This document shows positions 36,385 to 44,901 of a DNA stretch of 64,000 nucleotides, in pieces (the first letter of the stretch is position 1; each line of letters opens with the position of its first letter). The translations under genes were made by a program, and so were the position numbers. This DNA is from Actinomycetes bacterium. GTDB taxonomy: Bacteria > Actinomycetota > Actinomycetes > Actinomycetales > Dermatophilaceae. Where the stretch lies: contig JAKPEG010000227.1 of the NCBI GenBank assembly GCA_029552065.1, positions 1-64,000 on the forward strand, written 5' to 3'. The notes beneath the pieces were generated by a model that was not told the origin of the DNA, did not search any database, and was given only the letters and a program-made list of their open reading frames with translations.

Positions 36385-36390
36385 TACGAT
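36385..36390 (+). promoter_or_regulatory. Leaderless -10 element TACGAT
   Basis: TACGAT is followed by six bases and the ATG at 36397. Together with the element at 36360 it forms a compact divergent leaderless promoter pair. Confidence 0.55.
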
Positions 36391-36396
36391 CGGCCC

Positions 36397-38046
36397 ATGC
36401 CGGACACGGACGTCATCGTCATCGGCCACGGCCTGGCGGGCCTGGTCGCGGCCACGGAGGCGGTCGCCGCGGGCAAACGGGTGGTCGTCGTCGACCAGGA
36501 GTCGCGAGAGAACCTCGGCGGTCAGGCCTACTGGTCCCTCGGTGGGCTCTTCCTCGTCGACAGCCCGGAGCAGCGGCGGATGGGGATTTCCGACTCGCTC
36601 GACCTCGCCTGGTCCGACTGGCTGGGGACCGCCGGCTTCGACCGGCCCGAGGACGACCTGCCCCGGCAGTGGGCGCGTGCCTATGTCGAGTTCGCCGCCG
36701 GTGAGAAGCGGGCCTGGCTCGCGGAGCGGGGGGTGCGCTTCTTCCCCGTCGTCGGCTGGGCCGAGCGGGGTGACGGCCGGGCCGGTGGGCATGGCAACTC
36801 GGTCCCGCGCTTCCACGTCACCTGGGGGACCGGCCCGGGCGTGTGCGAGCCGTTCGTCCGGGCCGCGAAGGAGGCCGAGATCGCCGGCCGGCTGCGTTAC
36901 GCCTTCCGTCACCGCATCGACGACCTCGTGCGGACCGGCGGTGCGGTGACCGGCATACGGGGCACGCGTCTGGCACCGACCCGGCTGCCGCGCGGGGTGG
37001 CGACCAGTCGCGAGCCGGTCGGCGAGTTCGAACTCTCCGCCGAGGCGGTCATCGTCGCAAGCGGGGGAATCGGGGCCAATCACGATCTCGTGCGAGCGAA
37101 TTGGCCGTCGCGGCTCGGGACACCGCCGGAGACGATGCTTACCGGGGTGCCGGCCTATGTCGACGGGCGGATGCTCGCGGTGACGACGCGCGCGGGCGGG
37201 TCGGTGATCAACCGGGACCGGATGTGGCACTACGTCGAGGGGGTGCGCAACTGGGATCCGGTGTGGCCCGGGCACGCCATCCGGATCCTGTCGGGCCCCT
37301 CTCCGATCTGGCTCGACGCCACCGGCGAGCGGCTGCCCCCGCCGCTCTTCCCGGGCTTCGACACCCTCGGCACCCTCGCGCGGCTGCGGGCCGGCGGCCA
37401 CGAGCATTCGTGGTTCGTCCTCAACCGGCGGATCGTCGAGAAGGAGTTCACCCTCTCCGGCTCGGAGCAGAACCTCGACCTCACGAACAAGTCGGTCCGC
37501 GACGTCATCGGCCGCGCGCGTGGTGGCGTGCCGCCGTCGGTGCAGGCCTTCCTCGACCACGGCACGGACTGGCTGCAGGCACCCACCCTGCCCGAGCTCG
37601 TCGCGAAGATGAACGCCCTCACCCCGCAGGCGCCGCTCGATCCGGCGGCCGTCGAACAAGTGCTCGTCGAGCGTGACCGGCAGGTCGCCAACGACTTCGG
37701 CAAGGACTTCCAGGTGATGGCGATCCGCGCCTCGCGAGCCTTCCGCGGCGACCGCTACATCCGCACGGTCGCGCCGCACCGGATCCTCGACCCCGACGCC
37801 GGACCGCTCGTCGCCGTCCGGTTGTCGGTGCTCACCCGCAAGACCCTCGGCGGGCTGCACACCGACCTGTCGGGCCGTGTGTTGCGACCGGACGGTTCGC
37901 CGCTGCCCGGTCTGTATGCCGCGGGCGAGGTCGCGGGCTTCGGCGGCGGCGGGATGCACGGCTACCGGGCGCTCGAGGGGACCTTCCTCGGTGGCTGCCT
38001 GTTCTCCGGCCGCGTGGCCGGTCGGTCAGCGGCCGCTCAGGGCTAG
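36397..38046 (+). CDS. FAD-binding dehydrogenase (ketosteroid-dehydrogenase/fumarate-reductase-like)
   Basis: The 549-residue flavoprotein has an N-terminal dinucleotide-binding motif VIGHGLAGLVAA (residues 8-19), VIVASGGIGAN near 225, and the C-terminal GLYAAGEVAGFGGGGMHGYRALEG that closes the FAD site. It fits the FAD_binding_2 family of 3-ketosteroid delta-1-dehydrogenase and fumarate reductase-like proteins, and more precisely the actinobacterial FAD-binding dehydrogenase subgroup of unknown substrate. The gene is monocistronic and ends six bases from the convergent CDF gene. Confidence 0.85.
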   Translation: MPDTDVIVIGHGLAGLVAATEAVAAGKRVVVVDQESRENLGGQAYWSLGGLFLVDSPEQRRMGISDSLDLAWSDWLGTAGFDRPEDDLPRQWARAYVEFAAGEKRAWLAERGVRFFPVVGWAERGDGRAGGHGNSVPRFHVTWGTGPGVCEPFVRAAKEAEIAGRLRYAFRHRIDDLVRTGGAVTGIRGTRLAPTRLPRGVATSREPVGEFELSAEAVIVASGGIGANHDLVRANWPSRLGTPPETMLTGVPAYVDGRMLAVTTRAGGSVINRDRMWHYVEGVRNWDPVWPGHAIRILSGPSPIWLDATGERLPPPLFPGFDTLGTLARLRAGGHEHSWFVLNRRIVEKEFTLSGSEQNLDLTNKSVRDVIGRARGGVPPSVQAFLDHGTDWLQAPTLPELVAKMNALTPQAPLDPAAVEQVLVERDRQVANDFGKDFQVMAIRASRAFRGDRYIRTVAPHRILDPDAGPLVAVRLSVLTRKTLGGLHTDLSGRVLRPDGSPLPGLYAAGEVAGFGGGGMHGYRALEGTFLGGCLFSGRVAGRSAAAQG

Positions 38047-38052
38047 GCCGGG

Positions 38053-39045
38053 CTAGGCCACGGGGCCGCCGGTCGACGCCGGCCGGGGGTGGACCTGGAC
38101 CGCCTTGACCTCGGGCGCCGCCCTGCGGACGGCCGTCTCGACCGCGTGGGTGAGCGTGTGGGTCGCGCCCAGGGCGAGGGCGGGGTCGAGCGTGACGGTG
38201 ACCTCCGCTCTCGCGCGGTGTCCGAGCCAGCGCACGCGAACGTCGGCGACGGCGAGCACGCCGGGGGTCGCCGCGGCCGCCGCCTCGACCCGGTCGACGA
38301 GCTCCGGGTCGACCGCGTCGAGGAGCCGGCCCAGCAACGGACCGGCGGTGTGGAAGAAGAGCCGGGTGATGAGCGCGGCGATGACGAGCCCGACGATCGG
38401 GTCGGCCCACGACCACCCGACGACGGTGGCGAGCCCGGAGGCGACGACCGCGAGAGAGGACAGGCCGTCGGCACGGGCGTGCTCGCCGTCGGCGACGAGC
38501 GCAAGCGAGCCGATCCGGCGCCCGGCACGGATGCGGTAACGGGCCACCACTTCGTTGCCCACCACGCCGACAAGCCCGGCCCCGACGACGATCCACGGTC
38601 GCTGGGTCGGTGCCGGGTGCAGGAGGCGGTCGACGGAGACCCACGCGGCATACACGCCGGAGGCGCCGATCGCGGCCACGACGGCGAGCCCGGCCACGTC
38701 CTCGAACCGGCCGAGGCCATAGGTGAAGCGACGGCTCGGCGGGCGGCGCGCGAGGTGGAAGGCCACCCAGATGGGGACGGCCGTGAGGCAGTCGCCGAGG
38801 TTGTGCACGGTGTCGGACAGCAGCGCGACCGAACCGGTCACTGCGACGAGGGCGAGCTGGACGAGTGCGGTGGCCAGCAGCCCCATGAGCCCGATGACCG
38901 TCGCGCGGATGCCGGCCGCCGTCGTGGCCGCGATGTCGTCGAGGAACTGGGCGTGATCGTGGGAGTGCCCGTGCTCGTGCGGGTGGGCGTGCCCGGGCGA
39001 CCCGTGGGTCGCGGCGGGGCCGTGCTCGTGCGGGTGGGCGGTCAC
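38053..39045 (-). CDS. Cation diffusion facilitator (zinc/metal efflux)
   Basis: The 330-residue transporter has a His-rich cytoplasmic N-tail (HPHEHG, HAHPHEHGHSHDH; residues 4-31), six membrane segments and the CDF site LLSDTVHNLGDC (HxxxD type) near residue 78, with DGEHARADGLSS as the second metal site. A C-terminal CDF domain follows. It exports Zn2+ or a similar cation in exchange for protons. The GTG overlaps the stop of the ArsR regulator (GTGA), so metal sensor and pump are one operon. Confidence 0.92.
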   Translation of the reverse strand: MTAHPHEHGPAATHGSPGHAHPHEHGHSHDHAQFLDDIAATTAAGIRATVIGLMGLLATALVQLALVAVTGSVALLSDTVHNLGDCLTAVPIWVAFHLARRPPSRRFTYGLGRFEDVAGLAVVAAIGASGVYAAWVSVDRLLHPAPTQRPWIVVGAGLVGVVGNEVVARYRIRAGRRIGSLALVADGEHARADGLSSLAVVASGLATVVGWSWADPIVGLVIAALITRLFFHTAGPLLGRLLDAVDPELVDRVEAAAAATPGVLAVADVRVRWLGHRARAEVTVTLDPALALGATHTLTHAVETAVRRAAPEVKAVQVHPRPASTGGPVA

Positions 39046-39404
39046 CGGACGGGCCCATGCTCGTGGTGGGCCGGCCGATCGGACAACAGGTGCTCGACGT
39101 GCCGTGTCGTGTCGAGGACGAGCTGACGGATGTGCTCGTCGTCGATCCGGTACCGCACGGTCGTCCCCTCTCGTCGGGTCGCGACGAGTCGGGCGAGGCG
39201 CATCTTCGCGAGGTGCTGGGAGACCCCCGGCACCGGCCGGTCGACAGCCTCGGCGAGCTCCGTGACGGACAACTCGCCGTCGAGCAACTGGACGGCGATC
39301 CGCAGCCGGGTGGCGTCGGCGAGGATCCGCAGCACCTCGACGGCGAGGGTGACGACGTCGTCGTCCACGCGCCCCTCGACCTCCCCTTGCCTACTTGCAT
39401 GCAT
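39042..39404 (-). CDS. ArsR/SmtB-family metal-responsive repressor
   Basis: The 120-residue winged-helix protein has ATRLRIAVQLLDGELSVTELAEAVDRPVPGVSQHLAKMRLARLV, the ArsR DNA-binding core. Its C-terminal helix is His-rich (HIRQLVLDTTRHVEHLL, HHEHG), matching the alpha-5 Zn/Ni/Co site of SmtB/CzrA-type sensors. ATG 39404 is chosen since TAGTAT ends six bases upstream (leaderless); GTG 39368 with GGGGAGG upstream is the alternative. It should repress its own operon and be released by metal. The overlap with the CDF gene supports that. Confidence 0.85.
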   Translation of the reverse strand: MHASRQGEVEGRVDDDVVTLAVEVLRILADATRLRIAVQLLDGELSVTELAEAVDRPVPGVSQHLAKMRLARLVATRREGTTVRYRIDDEHIRQLVLDTTRHVEHLLSDRPAHHEHGPVR

Positions 39405-39410
39405 ACGCAA
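39395..39410 (-). promoter_or_regulatory. Candidate ArsR operator overlapping the start codon
   Basis: TTGCATGCATACGCAA is an inverted repeat (TTGC/GCAA ends around an AT-containing core) covering the predicted transcription start and ATG at 39404, an ideal place for a repressor to act. ArsR-type operators are AT-rich imperfect palindromes, so the match is plausible but unproven. Confidence 0.45.
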
Positions 39411-39416
39411 ATACTA
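39411..39416 (-). promoter_or_regulatory. Leaderless -10 element TAGTAT
   Basis: TAGTAT on the minus strand is followed by six bases and the ATG at 39404. It is the most AT-rich -10 found in the window. Confidence 0.55.
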
Positions 39417-39495
39417 GAACACTGGGGCGGGCGGGGCGCCACAGGCAGGCAGGGCGCGCACCGGTGGCGGTCACGAGGCGCGAGGAGTGGGGACG

Positions 39496-40245
39496 ATGGG
39501 ACTGGGTGAGCATCTGTTCGGGCATCGGCATACCGCGCATGGGGAGCAACCCGATGCGACCCACGGCCATGCCGGCCACGGCCACGGCCAGGCGGGCCAC
39601 GGTGGCGGCCATGGCAATGCGGACCCCGGCGGCGGCCACGGGCGCGGGGTGATGACCGGGGCCGGCCGCTACGACCGGATGACCCGGCTCCTGCTGGCCG
39701 GCCGCCGGGATCGCGTCTACGCGGCGCTCGCGACCGCGGCCGGGGCGCGGCCGGGGGACAGCGTCCTTGACATCGGCTGCGGCACCGGGGCGTTCACCAC
39801 CGCGCTCGCCGCCCAGGTGGGCGCCACCGGCCGGGTGCTGGGGATCGACCCGTCCCCGGAGATGGTCGCCTTCGCCACCGAGCGCGCACCGGCGCACGTC
39901 AGGTATGCCGTTGCCCCCGCGGAATCGCTGCCGGTCGCCGACGGGAGCGTCGACCTCGTGGCCTCGGCGCTTGTCGTCCACCACATCGCCCCCGACGCCC
40001 GGGTGGTGGCGCTCGCCGAGATCGTCCGGGTCCTGCGTCCGGGCGGACGGCTCTTGCTCGCGGACTTCCAGGCGCCCCGCGGCCCCGTCGCCAGGCGGAT
40101 CGTCGCTGCCCTCACCGGCCCGGAGATGGCCGGCAACGACCCCATCCCGGAGTTGCTGGCTCTGTGCACGGGAGCCGGCCTCACCGTCGAGGATCAGGGG
40201 CGCCAGGCGCCGTTCTTCGCCTGGGTGCGCGCCAGGGCGAACTGA
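39496..40245 (+). CDS. SAM-dependent methyltransferase with His/Gly-rich N-terminal tail
   Basis: The 249-residue protein has a Ubie/class I methyltransferase domain (VLDIGCGTGAF at 90-100, GIDPSPEMVA, VLRPGGRLLLADF) preceded by about 50 residues rich in His and Gly (HRHTAHGE, HGHAGHGHGQAGHGGGHG). The tail resembles the metal-binding tail of the CDF pump transcribed divergently 90 bases away. GAGGAG is eight bases before the ATG. A link to metal or metalloid handling is inference; arsenite-methyltransferase Cys residues are not evident. Confidence 0.8.
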   Translation: MGLGEHLFGHRHTAHGEQPDATHGHAGHGHGQAGHGGGHGNADPGGGHGRGVMTGAGRYDRMTRLLLAGRRDRVYAALATAAGARPGDSVLDIGCGTGAFTTALAAQVGATGRVLGIDPSPEMVAFATERAPAHVRYAVAPAESLPVADGSVDLVASALVVHHIAPDARVVALAEIVRVLRPGGRLLLADFQAPRGPVARRIVAALTGPEMAGNDPIPELLALCTGAGLTVEDQGRQAPFFAWVRARAN

Positions 40246-40261
40246 TCCCCCCGGACACATC

Positions 40262-40321
40262 CGCGAGGGATGGGTTGTTGTCGCCATCCTCGCGTTTGAC
40301 GACAACAACCCATCCCTTGCG
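40262..40321. terminator. Bidirectional terminator between convergent genes, with competing hairpins
   Basis: Bases 40262-40283 pair with 40300-40321 in a stem of about 22 bp with one wobble (core GGGATGGGTTGTTGTCG is perfect). It lies between the plus-strand methyltransferase and minus-strand bpa. The left arm can instead pair with 40284-40294 (CCATCCTCGCG), so two exclusive structures exist. The stem is notably AT-richer than its surroundings. The following 40321-40420 is G-rich with GGAGC repeats and no gene. Confidence 0.7.
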
Positions 40322-40420
40322 AAGGGGAGGCGGAGCGGAGCGGGGCGGAGCGGAGCGCGGGGGGGGAGGCACCGCGGGACGGCAGGTGGCGTTACCCCAC
40401 CCTCGCGAAGGGGGCCGTCC

Positions 40421-41032
40421 TCAGAGGTATTGGCCGGTCGGGCCGCTCTGGCCCTGGGCACCGTCCGGGCGACCTTGACCGGGGAGGGCGACACCCGGCA
40501 TACCGGGTCCTTGCACGGCGTCGGGGTGACCTGGGGGGAGCGCCCGCCGCATCCCGGCGAGTTGCTGCTGGGCGGCCATCTGTTGGGCGACGAGCGCGGT
40601 CTGGATGCCGTGGAAGAGTCCTTCGAGCCACCCAACGAGCTGGGCCTGGGCGATCCGCAGCTCGGCATCGCTCGGCGCCCCCTCCCCGAAGGGGAGCGCG
40701 ATCCGGTCGAGCTCGGCGACCAACTCGGGCGCGAGGCCGTCCTTGAGCTCGTTGATCGAGCGGCGGTGGATCTCGGCGAGCCGCCGCCGGCCCGCTTCGT
40801 CGAGCGGGGAGTTGCGGACCTCGTCGAGGAGGTTCTTGATCATCGAGCCGATCCGCATGACCTTTGCGGGCTGTTCCACGAGGTCGGCCGGGCTCGTCTC
40901 TTCGTGCGGCTCCTCGCCGGGCGCGCGCTCCGGGCCGGCCACGCCCATGCCGTCGGGGGTGATGACGACGACCCGGCCCGACTCGTCGGCCGTCGCGGTT
41001 GCGGGACGCTGCTCCTCGGTCATGCCCTCCAT
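40421..41032 (-). CDS. bpa: Bacterial proteasome activator
   Basis: The 203-residue protein carries the Bpa core (DLVEQPAKVMRIGSMIKNLLDEV, DAELRIAQAQLVGWLEGLFHGIQTALVAQQMAAQQQL) and ends in GQYL, the C-terminal motif by which Bpa docks on the 20S proteasome alpha ring. Bpa forms a ring that feeds unfolded proteins to the proteasome without ATP. It implies that this genome encodes a 20S proteasome, not present in the window. Start 41032 is the longest; ATG 41023 is also possible. Confidence 0.93.
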   Translation of the reverse strand: MEGMTEEQRPATATADESGRVVVITPDGMGVAGPERAPGEEPHEETSPADLVEQPAKVMRIGSMIKNLLDEVRNSPLDEAGRRRLAEIHRRSINELKDGLAPELVAELDRIALPFGEGAPSDAELRIAQAQLVGWLEGLFHGIQTALVAQQMAAQQQLAGMRRALPPGHPDAVQGPGMPGVALPGQGRPDGAQGQSGPTGQYL

Positions 41033-41060
41033 CTTGCCCCAGTCCCGGCGCCGCGCCGAC

Positions 41061-41101
41061 CCGTGCGCACGGCATACCCCCGGTGTATGCCGTGCGCACG
41101 G
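41061..41101 (-). terminator. Terminator hairpin built from an inverted octamer pair
   Basis: A perfect 17-bp stem (arms 41061-41077 and 41085-41101, 7-base loop) lies just past the stop of the ABC permease and before bpa. Each arm contains one octamer, CGGCATAC on the left and GTATGCCG on the right, next to the loop. Confidence 0.8.
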
Positions 41102-41140
41102 TCGCGTCGGTTCCCCCGGGCACGCGCCGGCGACGCGCGG

Positions 41141-44100
41141 TCAGGTGAGGCGGCGGGTGACCGTCGGCGACCGGCGGATGGCGAGCCAGGCGATGAGCGC
41201 GGCCACGGCTGGCACGAGCACGATCGGGATGGCCAACTGCAACCAGGGGATGGTGACCGGGAGGACCTCGGGCGCCTGGCCCGACCCGGCGCCGGACAAC
41301 GTCGCGGAGTAGCCGGCGACGGTGGTGACGAGCCGGCCGATCGCGATCCCGGGGACGATGCCGACCGCGGTGCCGAGCAACGCGCCGATGAGGCCGATCG
41401 ACCAAGCCTGCGCCGCGGCGAGGTTGCGACGGGTCCCTCGGGTGGCTCCGACGGCGGCGAAGGTCCCCATCATCGGCTGGGTCTCGGCGGTCGACAGGGC
41501 CGTGGAGACGAGGGTGGCCACGAGGATGAGCAGTCCGACCACGCCGATGCCGATGGCCACCACCCACCAGGGCAGGGCCTCGAAGCCACGCTCGACGTAG
41601 AGGTAGCCGAGCGACCCCTCGTCGACGGCGTCGCGGATGGCCCGCTCGTCGGCTGCGGTGAGCGGGCCGCGCGGGTCGCTGATCGAGAGCGACTCGATCA
41701 GTGCGGGCAGGCCGAGCGCCTGCGCCGTCGTCGTCGTGAGCATGCCTCCGAACTGGCCGCCGCCCCAAGTCTGCGCGGCGCGGTTGAGCCGGGAGTCGGG
41801 GATCGGGGCCGCGGCCAGCGTGAATGTCCCGGCCGTCGTCGTGACACCCGTCTCGATGTCGAGGGTGCCGCGAGCGAAGGTGACCCGCCCGTCGACGATG
41901 TCGACCTGCGCCGTGACCATCCCGTTGCAGGACCAGCCCTCGCCGCCGTTCTCCTGGCTGACTCTGGTGCAGTCAGGGGTGGGGGCAGGGTCGCCGTCGA
42001 CGAGAATGCCACCGCCGGCCAACACGGCCCGCTCGGCGTCGGTGAGCTCGAAGAGCGTGACGAGTGCCTCGAGGTCCGCGGCGAGGATCTCGGAGCGCGA
42101 GCCCTCCATCGGCACGCTCGTGATCGACGCGCAGCGACCGATCGTGTCCGACGAGGCGGACTGCCGCGGGTCCAAGGGATCGCGCATGGCCTGCTCGGGC
42201 GTGCACCCCTTGCGCAGGGCGGTGACGATCGGGACGGTCGTCTGGCCCGGTGCGGGCTTGCCCCAGTCGGTGCTCCGGACGACCGAGAGCGGCAGGACGC
42301 GCAGCCCCGGAGCCGCGGCGTTGACCGCCTGGGTCGCCTTGCGGGTCGTCGTCGTGAGGGACTGCGCGGAGCCGTCGAGGGTCGAGGGGTACAGCGCGGC
42401 CTGGCCGTCGGGCAGGCGCGGGATGTAGGTGGCCGCGCCGACGCTCACCGTTGTCGCCAGGACGATGAGCACGGTCGCGAGCACCGAAGTTCCTGCGAGG
42501 ATCGCCGCGACGGTCGAGGTGGCCCGGCCGCGCTGTCGGGCCGCGTCGCGCAGGGCCATTCGCAGGGCCACCGGCGCGCTGCGGCCCAGCCGGGCGGCCC
42601 CGACGAGGATGATCGGGACGAGCATGAGCGCGCCGACGACGAGAGCAACCGCGGAGAGCATGAGCGCGAGGGGGAGCAATACGACGAGCAGGGGCTGCTC
42701 CGTGCTGGGAGTCATCGCCGCGATCGAGAGCACACCGACGGCCCCCGCCCCTGCGAGCACGAGCCCGGCCACGGGCAGGCGCACGCGGGCCCGGGGCGAC
42801 ACGCTCTGCCCGCGCAGCACCCCGACGATGTCGAGCCGACCCAGCCCGCGCGCGGGGATGAGCGCGGCGACGACGGAGGCGAGGATCGCGCAGACGACGA
42901 CGATGGCGATCGGCAGCGCGGGGACGTCGAGCGGCCCGAGCATCTGGTCCGGCCGGTTGGCCCGCAGCCAGGCGATCAACGCGAGAGCGCCGAGCAGCCC
43001 CACCGCTGCGCCGACCAGCGCCGAGAGCGCCCCGAGCACGAGCGCCTGGGCCAGGACGGTGCGCCGCAGCTGTCCGGCGGTGGCGCCGTTGCTCGCGGCG
43101 AGGGCGAGGGTTCGACGGGCGCGGGCGGCGCTCACGGCGAAGGCCGGCCCGACGAGCAGGGTGGTCTCGAGCAACAGCCCGATGGACGCAACGGCGGCGA
43201 CGATCGCCTGACCGAAGCGTTGCGCGGCACTCTGGTCCGCCACGTAGGGAGGCAGGTCGAGGGAGCTCGGGTCGGGCGGGTCGAGCACGACGGCCCGGCT
43301 GGTCACCGAGACGCCGTAGTCCGCGAGGCGGCGGACCTCGTCCCAGCTCACCGGAGTGTCGCGTTCGAGCAGGTATGCCGTCGGGCTGAGGCCCTCGCCC
43401 CCGGCACCGAGGACGCCCGGCCGGACGACAAGGTCGGCCGGCCGGACCCCGTAGTCGGCGAGGTAGGCCTCGGCGACGCCGACGACACTCACCTCGCGCT
43501 CGGTCCCGCCGGGGGCGGTGAGGGTGAGTGCACCCGAGCCGGGCAGGCCCTTGGCCAGACCGGCCGGGGTCACCGCGGCTTCGCTGTCGGTGGTGGGCCA
43601 GCGGCCCGAGACGAGGTGGACCATCCCCTCGGCGGAGGGATTCGCGGCGGCGTCGATGCCGAGCACGCCGGCATCCGCTCCACGCGTGCCGACGGTGGCC
43701 CGCGACATCCCGTCGATCACGGGGTAGAGCCGGCCGCCGAGCAGGCGCTCGAGCGCGGCGACCTGGGCGGTCGGGTCGGTGTCGCTCCACCCGGGGATGG
43801 GCGTGGGAGCGCCGTCGACACCGATGACGCCGGTGCTCCCCCCGTTGTCCGGGAGGGGGACGAACTTGCTGCCCTGATAGACGACCGACGCCTGGGTCTG
43901 CCCGAGTTGGTAGGGCAGTCGTTCGACGGCGGAGAGGTCCTGGGTGGACCACCAGAGGTTGCCGCCTACGAGGAGCAGCACGGGCACGGCGACCATGAGG
44001 ACGATGAGGGCACTGCGCCCGAGGTGGCGACGCACGTCGCGCCGGGCCAGCCGCAGGGCGACCCGCCATCCGGCGCGCCACTCGCCGCCGGTGTTTGACG

Positions 44101-44143
44101 GCATACCGGCGGGGTATGCCGTGGGCCGGGTGAGCGTCGTCAT
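41141..44143 (-). CDS. Large FtsX-like ABC transporter permease
   Basis: The 1000-residue protein has an N-terminal membrane segment (near 38-60), two FtsX-type permease blocks (about residues 300-460 and 860-1000) and two large extracytoplasmic domains. The layout matches actinobacterial MacB/YknZ-like permeases with duplicated FtsX domains. Its ATG overlaps the ATPase stop (ATGA at 44140-44143). Regulated with the ATPase by a PadR repressor, as many drug or antimicrobial-peptide exporters are; substrate unknown. Confidence 0.88.
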   Translation of the reverse strand: MTTLTRPTAYPAGMPSNTGGEWRAGWRVALRLARRDVRRHLGRSALIVLMVAVPVLLLVGGNLWWSTQDLSAVERLPYQLGQTQASVVYQGSKFVPLPDNGGSTGVIGVDGAPTPIPGWSDTDPTAQVAALERLLGGRLYPVIDGMSRATVGTRGADAGVLGIDAAANPSAEGMVHLVSGRWPTTDSEAAVTPAGLAKGLPGSGALTLTAPGGTEREVSVVGVAEAYLADYGVRPADLVVRPGVLGAGGEGLSPTAYLLERDTPVSWDEVRRLADYGVSVTSRAVVLDPPDPSSLDLPPYVADQSAAQRFGQAIVAAVASIGLLLETTLLVGPAFAVSAARARRTLALAASNGATAGQLRRTVLAQALVLGALSALVGAAVGLLGALALIAWLRANRPDQMLGPLDVPALPIAIVVVCAILASVVAALIPARGLGRLDIVGVLRGQSVSPRARVRLPVAGLVLAGAGAVGVLSIAAMTPSTEQPLLVVLLPLALMLSAVALVVGALMLVPIILVGAARLGRSAPVALRMALRDAARQRGRATSTVAAILAGTSVLATVLIVLATTVSVGAATYIPRLPDGQAALYPSTLDGSAQSLTTTTRKATQAVNAAAPGLRVLPLSVVRSTDWGKPAPGQTTVPIVTALRKGCTPEQAMRDPLDPRQSASSDTIGRCASITSVPMEGSRSEILAADLEALVTLFELTDAERAVLAGGGILVDGDPAPTPDCTRVSQENGGEGWSCNGMVTAQVDIVDGRVTFARGTLDIETGVTTTAGTFTLAAAPIPDSRLNRAAQTWGGGQFGGMLTTTTAQALGLPALIESLSISDPRGPLTAADERAIRDAVDEGSLGYLYVERGFEALPWWVVAIGIGVVGLLILVATLVSTALSTAETQPMMGTFAAVGATRGTRRNLAAAQAWSIGLIGALLGTAVGIVPGIAIGRLVTTVAGYSATLSGAGSGQAPEVLPVTIPWLQLAIPIVLVPAVAALIAWLAIRRSPTVTRRLT

Positions 44144-44901
44144 CGCTGGGCCTGCTCGGGGCCACCCGCAGGCACGCCGGCCGGTGCGCCGGCAGCGGGC
44201 GGGACGGCGACCCCGGTGGCGGTGGCCTCGTCGGCGATCCGGCCGTCGTGCAGGTAGACCACCCGGTCGGCCCACCCGGCGAATCGCGCCTCGTGGGTGA
44301 CGAGCAGGCCGGCCGCGCCGGCGTCGCAGCGCTGGCGCAGCACGGTGAGCACCCCCTCGCCGGTGAGCGAGTCGAGCGCGCCGGTCGGCTCGTCGGCCAG
44401 GACGAGGCGGCGATCGCCGACGAGCGCGCGGGCGATGGCGACCCGCTGCTGCTGGCCGCCGGACATCTGGTCGGGATAGCGGTCGGCCAGCGCGTCGAGG
44501 CCGAGCTCGTGCAGCGCGCCGACCGCGGCCCGGCGGGCTTCGCTCACCCGGCGGCCGTCGAGTTCGAGCGGCAGGCCGATGTTCTCGGCCGCGGTGAGCG
44601 ACGGGATGAGATTGAGATCCTGGAAGACCACCCCGACCTTGCGTCGGCGCAGCCGGGCCAGGTCGGCCGGGCGCAGCGCGGTCGTCACGGCGCCGTCGAT
44701 CTCGACCGTGCCGGCGGTCGGCAGGTCGAGTGCCCCGGCGAGGTTGAGCAGGGTCGACTTGCCGCTGCCGGACGGGCCCATCACCGCGACGAGCTCGCCG
44801 GAGCGCACCTCGAGGCTCACCCCGGCGAGGGCGTGCACCGCGGTCGCGCCGCTGCCGTGGACCCGGTGCACGTCGGTGACGCGCAGGATGACATCGCTCA
44901 T
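44140..44901 (-). CDS. ABC transporter ATP-binding protein partnering the FtsX-like permease
   Basis: The 253-residue ATPase has Walker [10 protein letters not shown] near residues 43-51, Q-loop VVFQDLNLIPS, signature [15 protein letters not shown], Walker B LVLADEP and TGALDS, the MacB/LolD family pattern. A Pro/Ala/Gly tail of about 30 residues follows. It lies between the PadR regulator (overlap ATGA at 44898-44901) and the permease (overlap at 44140), so all three are co-translated. Confidence 0.92.
   Translation of the reverse strand: MSDVILRVTDVHRVHGSGATAVHALAGVSLEVRSGELVAVMGPSGSGKSTLLNLAGALDLPTAGTVEIDGAVTTALRPADLARLRRRKVGVVFQDLNLIPSLTAAENIGLPLELDGRRVSEARRAAVGALHELGLDALADRYPDQMSGGQQQRVAIARALVGDRRLVLADEPTGALDSLTGEGVLTVLRQRCDAGAAGLLVTHEARFAGWADRVVYLHDGRIADEATATGVAVPPAAGAPAGVPAGGPEQAQR

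Noticed and set aside
39767-44098. A 1443-residue open frame on the plus strand across bpa and the ABC permease.
   Set aside because: Its Arg/Gly/Asp-rich translation is the shadow of genuine minus-strand genes, and it crosses two terminator hairpins.
41141-44901. Treating the FtsX-like ABC system as FtsEX.
   Set aside because: The permease is about 1000 residues with duplicated domains and is under PadR control, unlike the small division protein FtsX.
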